From positions 356,034 to 420,033 of the forward strand of contig CBDFHJ010000007.1 of NCBI GenBank assembly GCA_965247635.1: 64,000 nt of DNA, given 5' to 3'. Source of the stretch: CBDFHJ01 sp965247635. GTDB taxonomy: Bacteria > Chloroflexota > Dehalococcoidia > Lucifugimonadales > Australimonadaceae. Made by a program: the position numbers and the translations under genes. This document shows positions 52,331-62,700 of this stretch, in pieces (within the stretch, counting starts at the first letter, position 1; every line of letters begins with the position of its first letter). The notes beneath the pieces were generated by a model. It searched no databases, was not told the DNA's origin, and saw only the letters and a list, made by a program, of their open reading frames with translations.

Positions 52331-53206
52331 TCAACTATCCGAAGAGACGAGAGCCTCCACCTGCGGGCGCAGTCCGTTGATCACCGTCTCGAAGGAGGGC
52401 AAGCCAGGCACCAGCGGGCCAAGCCATTGGTCCCAAGACCCTTCGACATAGGCTAGCATGCTGTCGCGGAAGAAGTCCTCCGGGCCGTCAAACGCCACAC
52501 TGCGCACACCACACTTCTCACGCAATAGAGATTCGAAGCCACTCAGGTACAGGCGGTCCCGGTAGGTGTCAAGCACCCGCCAGACGTCGTAGTAATCGCG
52601 GGCGCGTGACCGGCTCCATCCGCGCCGCTCGAACATGTCCGCCTGCTGGAGGATAGCTCGCAGCTTCTCTGCGACCACCTCTTCGAGTGAGTACACCTGG
52701 ACGTCTACATCGAGCGGCTCACCGTACTCGTGGATGACCTTTCGCTTCTTGACCGGCCAGAGAATCCTCTCGTCCACCGTGACCTCGATCATGACGCGGG
52801 TCTGCGGGTGATTCTGCCACGGAAACCGAGCTCGGATCGTGAATGCCTCCTGGCCTCCTGGATGCGGCTCGCGCTCGGTGTAGCGCTCGCTGACTATTTC
52901 CACCGGAGCATACTCATCCAGCATACGCACCGAAGCATTGCATGCCTCCCTGACTAGGCGCTCCATCTCCGCCCCTGTAGGAATACCACCCAGCCCGGAG
53001 AAGTCCAGGTCCTCAGAGAAGCGGTAGTCGCCGAAGTAGCACTTCTTGAGCGCGGTGCCACCTTTGAAGACCAATGAGTCATGAAGGGCCGGTACTCGGC
53101 CGATACCGGCCAGGACCCATGACAGTAGATAATCCCGTTCAAGGACCTCCCACGGCATCCCAAGTCGCTGGCGCGCCTCCTGAAGGCGTGTGCGAAGCGG
53201 CCTCAT
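52331..53206 (-). CDS. abiEii: AbiEii-type nucleotidyltransferase toxin
   Basis: The 291-residue protein carries the AbiEii motif: LVFKGGTALKKCYFGDYRFSE followed by DLDFSG, then a conserved RVMIEVTVDERILW segment and LEEVVAEKLRAIL with the RARDYYDVW helix. Members add nucleotides to tRNA or other targets and stop growth. The start at 53206 forms an ATGA overlap with abiEi; a frame to 53245 would run deeper into the antitoxin gene. Confidence 0.93.
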   Translation of the reverse strand: MRPLRTRLQEARQRLGMPWEVLERDYLLSWVLAGIGRVPALHDSLVFKGGTALKKCYFGDYRFSEDLDFSGLGGIPTGAEMERLVREACNASVRMLDEYAPVEIVSERYTEREPHPGGQEAFTIRARFPWQNHPQTRVMIEVTVDERILWPVKKRKVIHEYGEPLDVDVQVYSLEEVVAEKLRAILQQADMFERRGWSRSRARDYYDVWRVLDTYRDRLYLSGFESLLREKCGVRSVAFDGPEDFFRDSMLAYVEGSWDQWLGPLVPGLPSFETVINGLRPQVEALVSSDS

Positions 53207-54042
53207 GCATCGACCATCCCTGGAAGGTTCTCCTGGACCATCCACCGGCTGTTACATGGCCCCCTACGCGGTCCGCCAGGGTCAAGCGGCCGGTATCCAT
53301 TCGTTGGGAGCGAGGCTAGCCGGCGAATCTTGGAGTAGGGATAGCCATGATAAGAAAGGACCCACCCCAGGCGCTTGGCGGTCGTAGCGCCCATTCGCAA
53401 GGCGTACTCGGTGATCCGCTCGATGTCCAATCGATCCATTCGAACTCCGAAGGCGTGGAGGACCTCAGCGAAGTCTCCGCAGTACTGCGGCATGGATAGG
53501 CCGTCCAACAACGTACGCTCCGGGTCGGTGATCGACACTCTGGCATCACCGACCCAAACCTTCTCGATGCCGAAGTGACGTTCTGGCTTGACCTGGATGA
53601 ACCGATACGTCGTGTCCCCTACCAAGTAGCCGCCTCCAGTATGCTTGGCGCCAACCCTTCGCATGCGTGGAACCGAGGTCTCCGTTGTCGCGAGGACGAA
53701 TATATTTCTCGGCGCTTGCTCAGTAAGGCCGTGGTAATGCAGCGCAGACCAGTGAGAGATGGCGGCGGGGTCGACCAGGGCCATGGCGATCTCGAACTCG
53801 TGAGCGGACGAGACGCCGGGGACCGTGGAGGACAGCGCATACAGGCCACGGCGCAGTGCGATGATCCAGCCGTTCCGCCTAAGGTGGTAGAGGCACTCCA
53901 AGAGGTAGGAATCCTTGAGCCCCACGCGAGGCGCAAGCTCCCTGGCCCGGTCCGTCGTGAAAATGCGGTCTCCCTCATAGGAAAGGAGCCGCACCAGCTC
54001 GATTCCAACCAGGGACTGCTTAGGCTTTGTGCTGGCAATCAT
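53203..54042 (-). CDS. abiEi: AbiEi-type antitoxin / transcriptional repressor
   Basis: The 279-residue protein has an N-terminal winged helix (RIFTTDRARELAPRVGLKDS; HLRRNGWIIALRRGLYAL) and the AbiEi C-terminal domain (EFEIAMALVDPAAISHWSALHYHGL; TDPERTLLDGLSMPQYCGDF). It represses its own operon by binding inverted repeats and holds back AbiEii. The start at 54042 is favoured over ATG 54108 because the predicted promoter has its -10 box at 54093-54098, downstream of that ATG. Confidence 0.9.
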   Translation of the reverse strand: MIASTKPKQSLVGIELVRLLSYEGDRIFTTDRARELAPRVGLKDSYLLECLYHLRRNGWIIALRRGLYALSSTVPGVSSAHEFEIAMALVDPAAISHWSALHYHGLTEQAPRNIFVLATTETSVPRMRRVGAKHTGGGYLVGDTTYRFIQVKPERHFGIEKVWVGDARVSITDPERTLLDGLSMPQYCGDFAEVLHAFGVRMDRLDIERITEYALRMGATTAKRLGWVLSYHGYPYSKIRRLASLPTNGYRPLDPGGPRRGPCNSRWMVQENLPGMVDA

Positions 54043-54121
54043 TGGATATATTCCAATTCTGACGCATCTGGTTATGAGATACCATGCTTGCCAATATACG
54101 GTTAACATTGGATAATGTCAA
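54041..54121 (-). promoter_or_regulatory. abiE promoter and operator repeats
   Basis: On the minus strand TTGACA (54116-54121), 17 bases and TATATT (54093-54098) are a consensus promoter. CCAAT...ATTGG inverted repeats occur at 54091-54111, covering the -10 region, and ATTGG...CCAAT at 54041-54057, by the start codon. AbiEi is known to repress through paired inverted repeats, so these are likely its sites. Confidence 0.75.
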
Positions 54122-54174
54122 ATACTGGATGGACCTACCCACAGGGCGGACAGCCGCTAAAAATGTGAGGCCGC

Positions 54175-57100
54175 GTGACCGACGATAAGAACATAGCTAC
54201 AGCCGAGGTTCAGGCCCTTGCGGCGCGAGACGGAGTTGTGGGCTTCTTCGCCGCGCTTGGCTATCGCACAGACAGTCGACAACCCCAGAGCGCGGCTGCC
54301 ATGGGCATCACCGCCTCCTCGCTGGAGCGCCAGATCAGGCATATCGAACGTGTGGCCGTGCATGATGACGGGGCCGAGCCTTTGGACGTGTACCTAATCG
54401 AGCTGACGTCGGTCACGGTCGCAGTGACTCATGCACTGGCTCGCGCCCTCAGGAATCGAGCCGGAAACTACCTGCTGGCCCTCACCGACGATTACGAGCG
54501 CATCGACTTTGTCTTGCTACAGCGGTACCTGAGAGCCATCTCCCATTCGCCAATGACGACGCAACAAGTCGCCATACGGCCCCGAGTCCTCACTGTCAAT
54601 CGTAGGGACCCAACCCAGGTGCAGCTGCGTGTCCTTCGGCGGTTCACCTATACCGAGGCGGACTCCGACGCCCAGTACGATAAGCTCCTCTCTGCCTACA
54701 CCGTCGCAGACTGGTCGGAGCCGCTTTACAATAATAGGGCACTGTTTTCCGATTACTACTTGAATGAGCGTCTGCCGGAACTAAGCGTTTGGAGCGAGCG
54801 TCCGGAGGAAGTGTATCACCGTCTTCGTGAAACCCTCGATACTGCCCGGCAAACTGCCCTGACGGGGGTTGAGGGCAAGACCAGCCCTGGGCTGGTGGAT
54901 ATGGCTCTCGCAGCGCTGGGTTTCAGCGTTAGCCCGGCACCGGGCGGTGAAAATCCAGACTACACACTATACGCTCCAGATGATGCCGAAAAGCCGGTCG
55001 CCGCGTGCCTCGCCTACCCCTGGAATCGATACCTTGACGGAAGGGATGAGACTCGCGATACGCAGACTCCAGATGAGAATCCCGGTGCTAGGGTTGTTAC
55101 CGTATTGGAGTCAGGCGAAGCGCCCTGGGCCATCGTCACCAATGGCAAGCTGTGGCGTCTCTACTCCGCCAGAACCCACTCTCGTTCCACCAACTACTAC
55201 GAGATCGACCTGGAAGAGACTCTGGCAATGGAGGACCCCAACCGTGCGTTCCGCTACTTCTGGCTAGTCTTCCGGCTTGATGCGTTCGTCAACAGGGAGG
55301 TCGTGCGTGATGGCCAGAGTCGCGAGATGTGCTTTCTGGACGAGGTATTAGCCGACAGTGAGGAGTATGCGAAGAGGCTGGGTGAGCGTCTGAAGGAACG
55401 CGTCTTCGAGCGAATTTTCTCTCACTTCGCAAAGGGCTTCATCGAGCATCTCAGGGGACAGGCCGGCCTCGCCGCGCCCCTGCAGGCGTCACTCCTGCCG
55501 GTAGCCCAGCAGCTATCTCTGAAGAGGGAACCTGACGAGGAGTACCGTCGCCAAGTATTCCAAGGAACGCTTACTCTCCTCTACCGGCTGCTTTTCCTTC
55601 TGTACGCAGAATCTCGTGGACTGCTGCCCGTCAGAGAGGTCAGAGGCTACAGAGAGGAGAGCCTGACCAAGCTCAAGGAGGACGTCGCAAAGAAGGCCGG
55701 GAACATAGCGGATGATGTTCCGAACCAACTTCGGAAAGCGTACGGGGTCTCAGCAGAGGCTACCGGATTGTACGACAGACTCTTAGCCCTGTTCGAGGTC
55801 ATTGATCGGGGAAGCCGTGACTTGAACGTACCGCTGTACAACGGTGGGCTGTTTGTGACGAGCCCAGCAAACGATGATCACACTCCGGAAGCCGAGGCCG
55901 CCCGTTTTCTTGCAGCGCACAAGATACCCGACCGCTACCTTGCCTTGGGTTTGGACCAGCTAGCCCGCGACCTGGATGACAAGCGTCAGGACCTGGTCTT
56001 CATCGACTATAAGTCCTTGGGCGTGCGGCAGCTCGGCTCCATCTACGAGGGATTGCTGGAGTTCAAGGTGCGAATCGCCCAAGAAAAGATGGCGGTGGTC
56101 AAGGGCAAGAAGACTGAGGAGGTCATCCCATACGGGGTGGCCGGCAAGTCCAAGCAGAAGGTCTTAACCACCGGGCGAGGACGGAATGCTGAGGAACGCG
56201 TTTATAACCTAGGGGATGTATATCTAGAGAACGACCGCCGCGAGCGTAAAGCCTCCGGCTCTTATTACACGCCATACCACATCGTGAAGTATATCGTCGA
56301 GAACACTGTGGGTCCGGTATTGGCGGAGAAATTCGAGAAGCTCCGCCCACGGTTCAGAGAGGCGCAGAGGGCCTATAGCCAGGCAGTGGCGAGGGCTCAG
56401 AATTTCGTGAGGCAAGGCATGCGGCCGGACGACCCGGCCAAGGTAGCCAACTCCTATGAAGGACTAGTTGATGATCTGTTTGACGTGAAGGTGCTCGACC
56501 CCGCTATGGGGTCCGGCCACTTCTTGGTTGAGGCAGTGGACTTCATATGTGACCGGATTCTTGGAGAACGCGAGGGACTCCTAAGGGCATTCCCATGGAA
56601 CCCAGTGACAAAGTACCTCCAGGACACCCGCGAGGCGATCATCGCCGAGATGGAGAGGCAGGGGGTCACGGTCGACACCAGCCGCCTCACGGACATCAAC
56701 CTCCTGAAGCGGCACGTCCTTAAGCGGTGCGTGTACGGTGTCGACCTCAACCCCATGGCGGTGGAGCTTGCCAAGGTATCGCTTTGGCTGGACTGCTTCA
56801 CGATAGGCGCGCCACTGTCGTTCTTGGACCACCACCTCAAATGCGGCAACTCCCTCATAGGCACGACTGTCCAGGAAGTTGAGTCCGAACTGGCGAAGCA
56901 GCAGAAGGGTCATGTGGCCAGTCTGTTCGGCGGGCCGTTTCAAGGGTTGCTGGCCGCCACCGCTACGATTGAAGAGTTGCGCCGTATCCCGGATGCGACG
57001 GTAGAACAGGCCGAGCGCAGCAGCTCGCTTTTTGCCGAGTTCGAGAAATCCCAAGCTCCATACAAGAAGGCCTTGCACATATGGGTTAGCAGGCATTTCG

Positions 57101-58656
57101 GCAACAAGCGAGCCCAGGAGTACCTCACGCTGGCAGGCCCCGATCTTGTCCAGCAGATTAACTCGGGAGGAAAGGGTCTGTCTCCACAATACCAAGAGAC
57201 AATCGGCCGGGGAGCCGAAATCGGCAAGGAGAAGCGGTTCTTCCATTGGGACCTGGAGTTCCCAGAGGCGTTTGTGGATCTCCAGGGTGGGCGATGGAAG
57301 CCTAAGGAGGAACGGGGATTCGACGCGGTGGTAGGCAATCCACCATACGATGTATTGGGCGGCGAAGGCCTAGACACAAGACTGGAACAGGAACTCGCTT
57401 TCTATCGGGAAGCAAGAATCTACGCGCCTGCCGTTCCCAGAGTCAAGAACCTCTACAAGTTTTTTGTCTGTCGTGCGATTACTTTGCTGGCAAGGGTTGG
57501 AAGTTGCTCGTTCATAGTTCCGATGAGCCTGTTGGGAGATATACAGACTACAGAACTTCGTAAGATGCTACTGGAACAGACGCAACTACAGTCTATTGAG
57601 GCTTTCCCTCAGAAGGACGACCCCGCTAAAAGGGTCTTCCCTGACGCCAAACTCTCAACGGCCGTCTTCGTAACCAGTGCGCGCCCTGAGGGAAACCGGT
57701 TCTTGGTTCGGACCCATCCTGGCCGGTGGATTTCAGAGTGCTCGGAGACTCTTCAAGTATCGTCCAGCGAGACACTCACTATAGACCCGGACAATGCTGC
57801 TATACCCGCATGCACCCAAAGAGACTGGGAAATAGCAACTGCCATCTGGACAACAAGGGTTGGCAGACTCGGCGATTTGGCAAAATGCTTCAGAGGTGAT
57901 ATGGAGGAAACAGCGGAGATCAGGGCTGGCACATTAGGACCACACATCAGCGGGCCTATGGTGTTACGTGGTGCCAACATTACCCTCTACACAGTACGGG
58001 AAGCGTCGCAGGGAGAAGACCTCTTTCTAGATGTGTCAGAGTTCTTAGAACGCTCCGGGTCTGGATCGAAGGCTGTATTCAATTATGGTAAACAAAAGAT
58101 CGGATACCAAAGAAGTTCTCCACAGAACAATTTCCGCAGGCTGATAGCTGCGCCAATTTCACCAGAGATGTTTTGCTTCGATACAGTTAGTTACGTTAGC
58201 GAGGGCTCGTCAAAGATCAACCTCGACATCTTGCTTGCCCTCCTCAACTCCAAGTTCTTGGATTGGTATTTTCGCCTCTGCAGCACGAATTCCAAGGTGA
58301 ACGAATATCAATTCAACAATCTGCCTGTTGTCCAAACTCCAGATTATGTGTCCGACACACCTTGGGGGGCATTGATAGACGAACGGAGATGGGATCAATT
58401 GGAGGCGTCACTCCTCGACGAATGTTCTGAGCCGGGGTTCTTGCCTGGGCCTGTAGCCGCAGCCCTCGCAAAAATGTGCAGACAGATCCAACGCATAGAA
58501 GCCAGTCGAACGCTCAAGAACCGGTCAGAACGTTCACACCTGGCGCCCGAGAGTCAACCTATCCAAGACGTCATAGACAGAGTGCTCTTTCGTTGCTACG
58601 GCTTGTCAAACGATGATGCTCGCTACGTTGAGGAGCGGCTTCGGGAGATGTTGTGA
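54175..58656 (+). CDS. Large Eco57I-type DNA methylase with N-terminal degenerate nuclease-like region and C-terminal TRD
   Basis: The 1493-residue protein is an N6-adenine-type methylase of the Eco57I/type IIG-ISP kind. Motif I is DPAMGSGHF (D775-F783) and motif IV is NPPY (1055-1058). The C-terminal region (about 1230-1420) resembles a target-recognition domain (ILLALLNSKFLDWYFRLCST). Around residues 255-345 a nuclease-like fold is suggested by GENPDYTLYAPDD and WAIVTNGKLWRLY, but the ExK pair is replaced (PVAACLAY), so it may not cut. The GTG start has GAGG five bases upstream. The last bases overlap the DUF3644 gene (GTGA). It should mark host DNA in a restriction-like system. Confidence 0.87.
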   Translation: MTDDKNIATAEVQALAARDGVVGFFAALGYRTDSRQPQSAAAMGITASSLERQIRHIERVAVHDDGAEPLDVYLIELTSVTVAVTHALARALRNRAGNYLLALTDDYERIDFVLLQRYLRAISHSPMTTQQVAIRPRVLTVNRRDPTQVQLRVLRRFTYTEADSDAQYDKLLSAYTVADWSEPLYNNRALFSDYYLNERLPELSVWSERPEEVYHRLRETLDTARQTALTGVEGKTSPGLVDMALAALGFSVSPAPGGENPDYTLYAPDDAEKPVAACLAYPWNRYLDGRDETRDTQTPDENPGARVVTVLESGEAPWAIVTNGKLWRLYSARTHSRSTNYYEIDLEETLAMEDPNRAFRYFWLVFRLDAFVNREVVRDGQSREMCFLDEVLADSEEYAKRLGERLKERVFERIFSHFAKGFIEHLRGQAGLAAPLQASLLPVAQQLSLKREPDEEYRRQVFQGTLTLLYRLLFLLYAESRGLLPVREVRGYREESLTKLKEDVAKKAGNIADDVPNQLRKAYGVSAEATGLYDRLLALFEVIDRGSRDLNVPLYNGGLFVTSPANDDHTPEAEAARFLAAHKIPDRYLALGLDQLARDLDDKRQDLVFIDYKSLGVRQLGSIYEGLLEFKVRIAQEKMAVVKGKKTEEVIPYGVAGKSKQKVLTTGRGRNAEERVYNLGDVYLENDRRERKASGSYYTPYHIVKYIVENTVGPVLAEKFEKLRPRFREAQRAYSQAVARAQNFVRQGMRPDDPAKVANSYEGLVDDLFDVKVLDPAMGSGHFLVEAVDFICDRILGEREGLLRAFPWNPVTKYLQDTREAIIAEMERQGVTVDTSRLTDINLLKRHVLKRCVYGVDLNPMAVELAKVSLWLDCFTIGAPLSFLDHHLKCGNSLIGTTVQEVESELAKQQKGHVASLFGGPFQGLLAATATIEELRRIPDATVEQAERSSSLFAEFEKSQAPYKKALHIWVSRHFGNKRAQEYLTLAGPDLVQQINSGGKGLSPQYQETIGRGAEIGKEKRFFHWDLEFPEAFVDLQGGRWKPKEERGFDAVVGNPPYDVLGGEGLDTRLEQELAFYREARIYAPAVPRVKNLYKFFVCRAITLLARVGSCSFIVPMSLLGDIQTTELRKMLLEQTQLQSIEAFPQKDDPAKRVFPDAKLSTAVFVTSARPEGNRFLVRTHPGRWISECSETLQVSSSETLTIDPDNAAIPACTQRDWEIATAIWTTRVGRLGDLAKCFRGDMEETAEIRAGTLGPHISGPMVLRGANITLYTVREASQGEDLFLDVSEFLERSGSGSKAVFNYGKQKIGYQRSSPQNNFRRLIAAPISPEMFCFDTVSYVSEGSSKINLDILLALLNSKFLDWYFRLCSTNSKVNEYQFNNLPVVQTPDYVSDTPWGALIDERRWDQLEASLLDECSEPGFLPGPVAAALAKMCRQIQRIEASRTLKNRSERSHLAPESQPIQDVIDRVLFRCYGLSNDDARYVEERLREML

Positions 58657-59723
58657 GGGGGTTACCTCTTGAAGTTAAGGGATGCCTGACTAAAGCTCGA
58701 GAGTCGGCGCTGTTGGCCGTTGAGACCTACAACCGGCCGGGCACAGTATTTCGTTCCGGTGGATTCATAGTGTTTATGGTAATAGCCTGGACAGCCCTAT
58801 TTCACTCCATATTTCTCCGGGCTGGCACGAAGCCCTTCTACTATGTGACAAAGAAGGGCAGATACGTGCGCTATGAGAAGCTCGATGGGGAAAACAAAGC
58901 ATGGGAGCTGGCGGAGTGTGTTCGACAATTCTATAAGGACAAGAATCCTGCCGAACGAAAGAATCTGGAATTCTTTATTGGCCTTAGGAACAAGATCGAA
59001 CATCGCAATATGCCACAACTCGATGACCAAATATTTGGCGAGTGCCAGGCTTTGCTATTGAACTTCGAAGCTCTGCTCGAAAAGGAGTACAGTGACCGGT
59101 ATTCCTTAAATGAGAGTCTGGCAGTCTCGCTTCAATTCTCAACCATCACACCTCAAGGGAAAGCCCGCGCAATTCGACAGTTGCAAACTAAGACATATCG
59201 GTCAGTGCAGGAATATGTGAGGCGATTCCGAAGCAGCTTGTCCGCAGAAATCGAACGAAGCATGGAATACAGCTACAAGGTGTTTCTCGTGCCTAAGACA
59301 GGTAATCATGCCAACTCGTCAGACCTTGCGGTCGAATTCATCAATGTGAACAGCCTTGATGAGGCTGCGAGGCAAGCAATTGAGCGAGCAATCTCTCTGC
59401 TTAAGACCCGTGAGACCGAGGTGGCTAACCCAGGAAAGATGAAGCCAGGTGATGTGGCTCAGAAAGTCCAGGAACATCTCGGAGTTCACTTCGGCACCAA
59501 CGACCATACCAGGTGCTGGAAGCATTTCGGCGTCAGGCCTCCAACTACATCCAACGACCCCACGCGCTGTGAAGTTCAGTACTGTCACTACGATGTACCG
59601 CATAAGGACTATGTCTACACTGACGAGTGGGTGGAACGGTTGACCAAAACTCTGTCAGACCCGAAGAAATACAAGGAGATCCTTGGAAAGGTGCCACGCT
59701 CACCGTTGAAGTCGGCGGTCTAG
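58653..59723 (+). CDS. DUF3644 protein with HEPN-type motif
   Basis: The 356-residue protein shows the DUF3644 start (ARESALLAVETYNRPGTVFR; IAWTALFHSIFLR). The segment FFIGLRNKIEHRNMPQ holds R112-N113-x3-H117, the RNxxxH signature of HEPN ribonucleases, inside a helical region. The C-terminal part (270-350) looks like a winged helix. The GTG start overlaps the methylase stop, and the helicase starts 8 bases after its stop, so it belongs to the same operon. RNase activity is inferred from the motif. Confidence 0.8.
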   Translation: MRGLPLEVKGCLTKARESALLAVETYNRPGTVFRSGGFIVFMVIAWTALFHSIFLRAGTKPFYYVTKKGRYVRYEKLDGENKAWELAECVRQFYKDKNPAERKNLEFFIGLRNKIEHRNMPQLDDQIFGECQALLLNFEALLEKEYSDRYSLNESLAVSLQFSTITPQGKARAIRQLQTKTYRSVQEYVRRFRSSLSAEIERSMEYSYKVFLVPKTGNHANSSDLAVEFINVNSLDEAARQAIERAISLLKTRETEVANPGKMKPGDVAQKVQEHLGVHFGTNDHTRCWKHFGVRPPTTSNDPTRCEVQYCHYDVPHKDYVYTDEWVERLTKTLSDPKKYKEILGKVPRSPLKSAV

Positions 59724-59731
59724 GTTTCGTT

Positions 59732-62700
59732 ATGCACATCCCGTACGTCATAGACAACGAACGCCACCGCATGGCGGATGTGCTCGGAGAGCTCCTGTCT
59801 GGGCATTCTGGGAAATCGCTGGACATCGCCACCGCTTACTTCAACGTGCGTGGCTTCACGCTATTGCAGCAGGGTTTGCAGGGTCTCGGCAGCTTTCGCC
59901 TGCTCCTGGGTGACGAGCCGGGCGACGGTGAGGCCGTGGGGCTACGACCCCGCGCCGCTCGACAGTTGACCAGCGAGCTGAACGTTGCGCCCTTCGACGA
60001 AGCCACCCTCAGGGCAGTAGAAGACCTGATCGCGTTCCTCCGCCGTGACATAGTGGCAGTGCGTGCATACCAAGAGGGCTTTCTACACGCCAAGAGCTAC
60101 ATCTTCTACGGCGACCTGCCGGTAGGTGGCGCAGACCGATTCCAGCCCATCGCCGCCATCGTTGGTTCCAGCAACTTCACAGGCGCAGGCCTCACCACCA
60201 ACAAGGAACTCAACCTCTCCCACAAGGCAGTGCTTACTGAAGAGGAAATGGCCAGGATAGGTCCACCGCCTGTGGACGGGCCAGGGGAGATGAAGCTACG
60301 TCGTGAGTTGATGAGGGGCGTCGGTGCCCAAGCCATCACCGAGTTGGACCATTGGTTCCGAGAGCACTGGGAAGCATCGCCAGATTTCAAAGACGAGCTC
60401 ATAGACCTCCTGGACGCCTCCAAGTTCGGCCAGAAGGAGTACACCCCGTACCAGGTCTATATGAAGGCCCTGTTCGAATACTTCAAGGATGACCTTGCGA
60501 CTGACGCGCCAACGCCAGGCAAGTCAGCGGTCGAGTTAGCCGAGTTTCAGGAGGATGCTGTCAAGAAGGCCCGCTTGGTCCTGGCCCGCTACGACGGCGT
60601 GCTGATTGGGGACTCAGTTGGCTTGGGGAAGACATGGATCGGCAAGAAGCTACTTGAGGACTATGCCTACCACCTGCGGCAGAAGGCGCTGGTCATCTGC
60701 CCGGCATCCCTTCGTCAGATGTGGACGGCCGAGCTTCGGGACGTGACCATCGCAGCCACCATCCTCTCCCAAGAGGAGTTGGGTCAGGCAGAATTCGACC
60801 CGGGTCCCGTAGGTGACACGGACGTCATTCTCATCGACGAGTCGCACAACTTCCGGAATCGCACCACCCAACGCTATGAGAACTTGGAGCGGATCATCAG
60901 CGCGAACGGCCGACGCGGAAGGGACGGCAGCCGGAAGAAGCTCATCATGCTGACGGCGACGCCAATCAACAACAACATCTTCGACCTGTACAACCAGATT
61001 ACCCTGATAACCGGGGGTGACCGGAGCTACTTCTCCGGTGCTGGTATTGGAGACCTGTACCGGTTCTTCCTCAGCGCTCGCCGTAATGCAGCCGATCATG
61101 AGACCGGGGTCGCGCTCTTCAACTTACTGGAGGAAGTCGTAATTCGACGCACCAGAGCCTTCGTGCGCAAGACCTACCCTGAGGCCATGATCAATGGCAA
61201 AAAGATTACATGGCCTGAGCGCCGTCTCAAGACGATCCACTACGACTTGGAATCCACCTACGGCGGTATCTACGACAAGGTGGTGGCCGCGATAGAGAAC
61301 CTAGAACTCGCCCCTTATCAGCTTGAGACCTACAAGAAGGCCGGTGTTGAGAGGGACGAGTTCGAGCAGGGCCGAGAAGAGGCCCTGGCGGGAATCTTCA
61401 GAAGTCGCTACCTGAAGCGCTTTGAGTCCAGCGTGGATGCTTTTCGCATCAGTATCAGGCGAGCGCTGGAGTTCACCAGGACCTTTGAGAGCTACTTCTT
61501 GGAAGGCAAGCTCCTCGACAGCTCCTCTTTCCAAAAGGCCATGCGTCACCTGTCCAGCGAGGATGAAGAGGAAGAGGCGACCCCCGGGGGCAGAGCCGAT
61601 GAGTTGGACGCCAACGAAGACGCCAGCGAACTGCTCGCTGACCTACCAGAGCTTGATACGTCGCAGTACGACCTGCGAGGCATTCATCAGGCGCTTCAAC
61701 ATGATGCTGACTCGTTGACGGAGCTTTGGCGGCTCGTCAACAGCATCACACCCGATGAAGACTCCAAGCTCCAGACGTTGAAGAGCCTACTGTCGACAGA
61801 CTTGAAGGGCCAAAAGGTCATTGTGTTCACTTATTACCGCGACACCGCCCGCTACCTCTACAGGGAGCTTGGCGGTGATGAGGGTGCCGATTTCCGCCTG
61901 CAGATGGGAGATCCCACGATTCGGCGTATGGACGGCGGTGCGTCTCCAGCCGAGCGAGTCCGCCTAATTCAAGCCTTCGCGCCGCATTCGAATAACAGAC
62001 CAGACCTCGCTGGCTCCGATAGAGAGATAGACATCCTGCTGTCTACCGACGTTCTGTCCGAGGGACAGAACCTGCAGGACTGTGGCCTCTTGGTTAACTA
62101 CGACCTGCACTGGAATCCCACTCGTATGGTGCAGAGGGCGGGCAGGATTGATCGCATTGGCTCGAAGCACCCGCTGCTTTGGGTCTACAACATGTTTCCA
62201 GAGGCTGGGCTGGAGAAGCTCCTCCGCTTGGTGGAAAGCCTCAACCGTAAAATCACGGACATCGACCGAAGCGGGTTTCTAGACGTGTCAGTCCTTGGGG
62301 AGACGGTCCACCCCCGTAACTTCAACACGCTGCGCAGGATATTGGATGAGGATGGCAGCGTAATCGAGGAGCAAGAGCAGTTCGCAGAGCTTGCCAGCAA
62401 TGAGTTCCTACTCCACCAGTTGCAGAACCTACTCGACACGGGCGCGAGAGAGATGCTAGATGAGCTTCCGGACGGCATTCACTCGGGTCTTGCCAGGGCC
62501 GGTGAACGAGGTTTGTTCTTCTACTTCACCGCACCAGCGGGGCGTGGTGAGGGACGGCGCCACTTCTGGCGTTACTACGACATGAATCGTGACCGGGTGC
62601 TCGACAACCGTTTCTTGATTGCAAACCTCATCGCATGCGCACCCGACACTCCGCGAGTGCTGGGCGACAGCGATGTCTTCGCCATTCAGGACAAGGTGAT

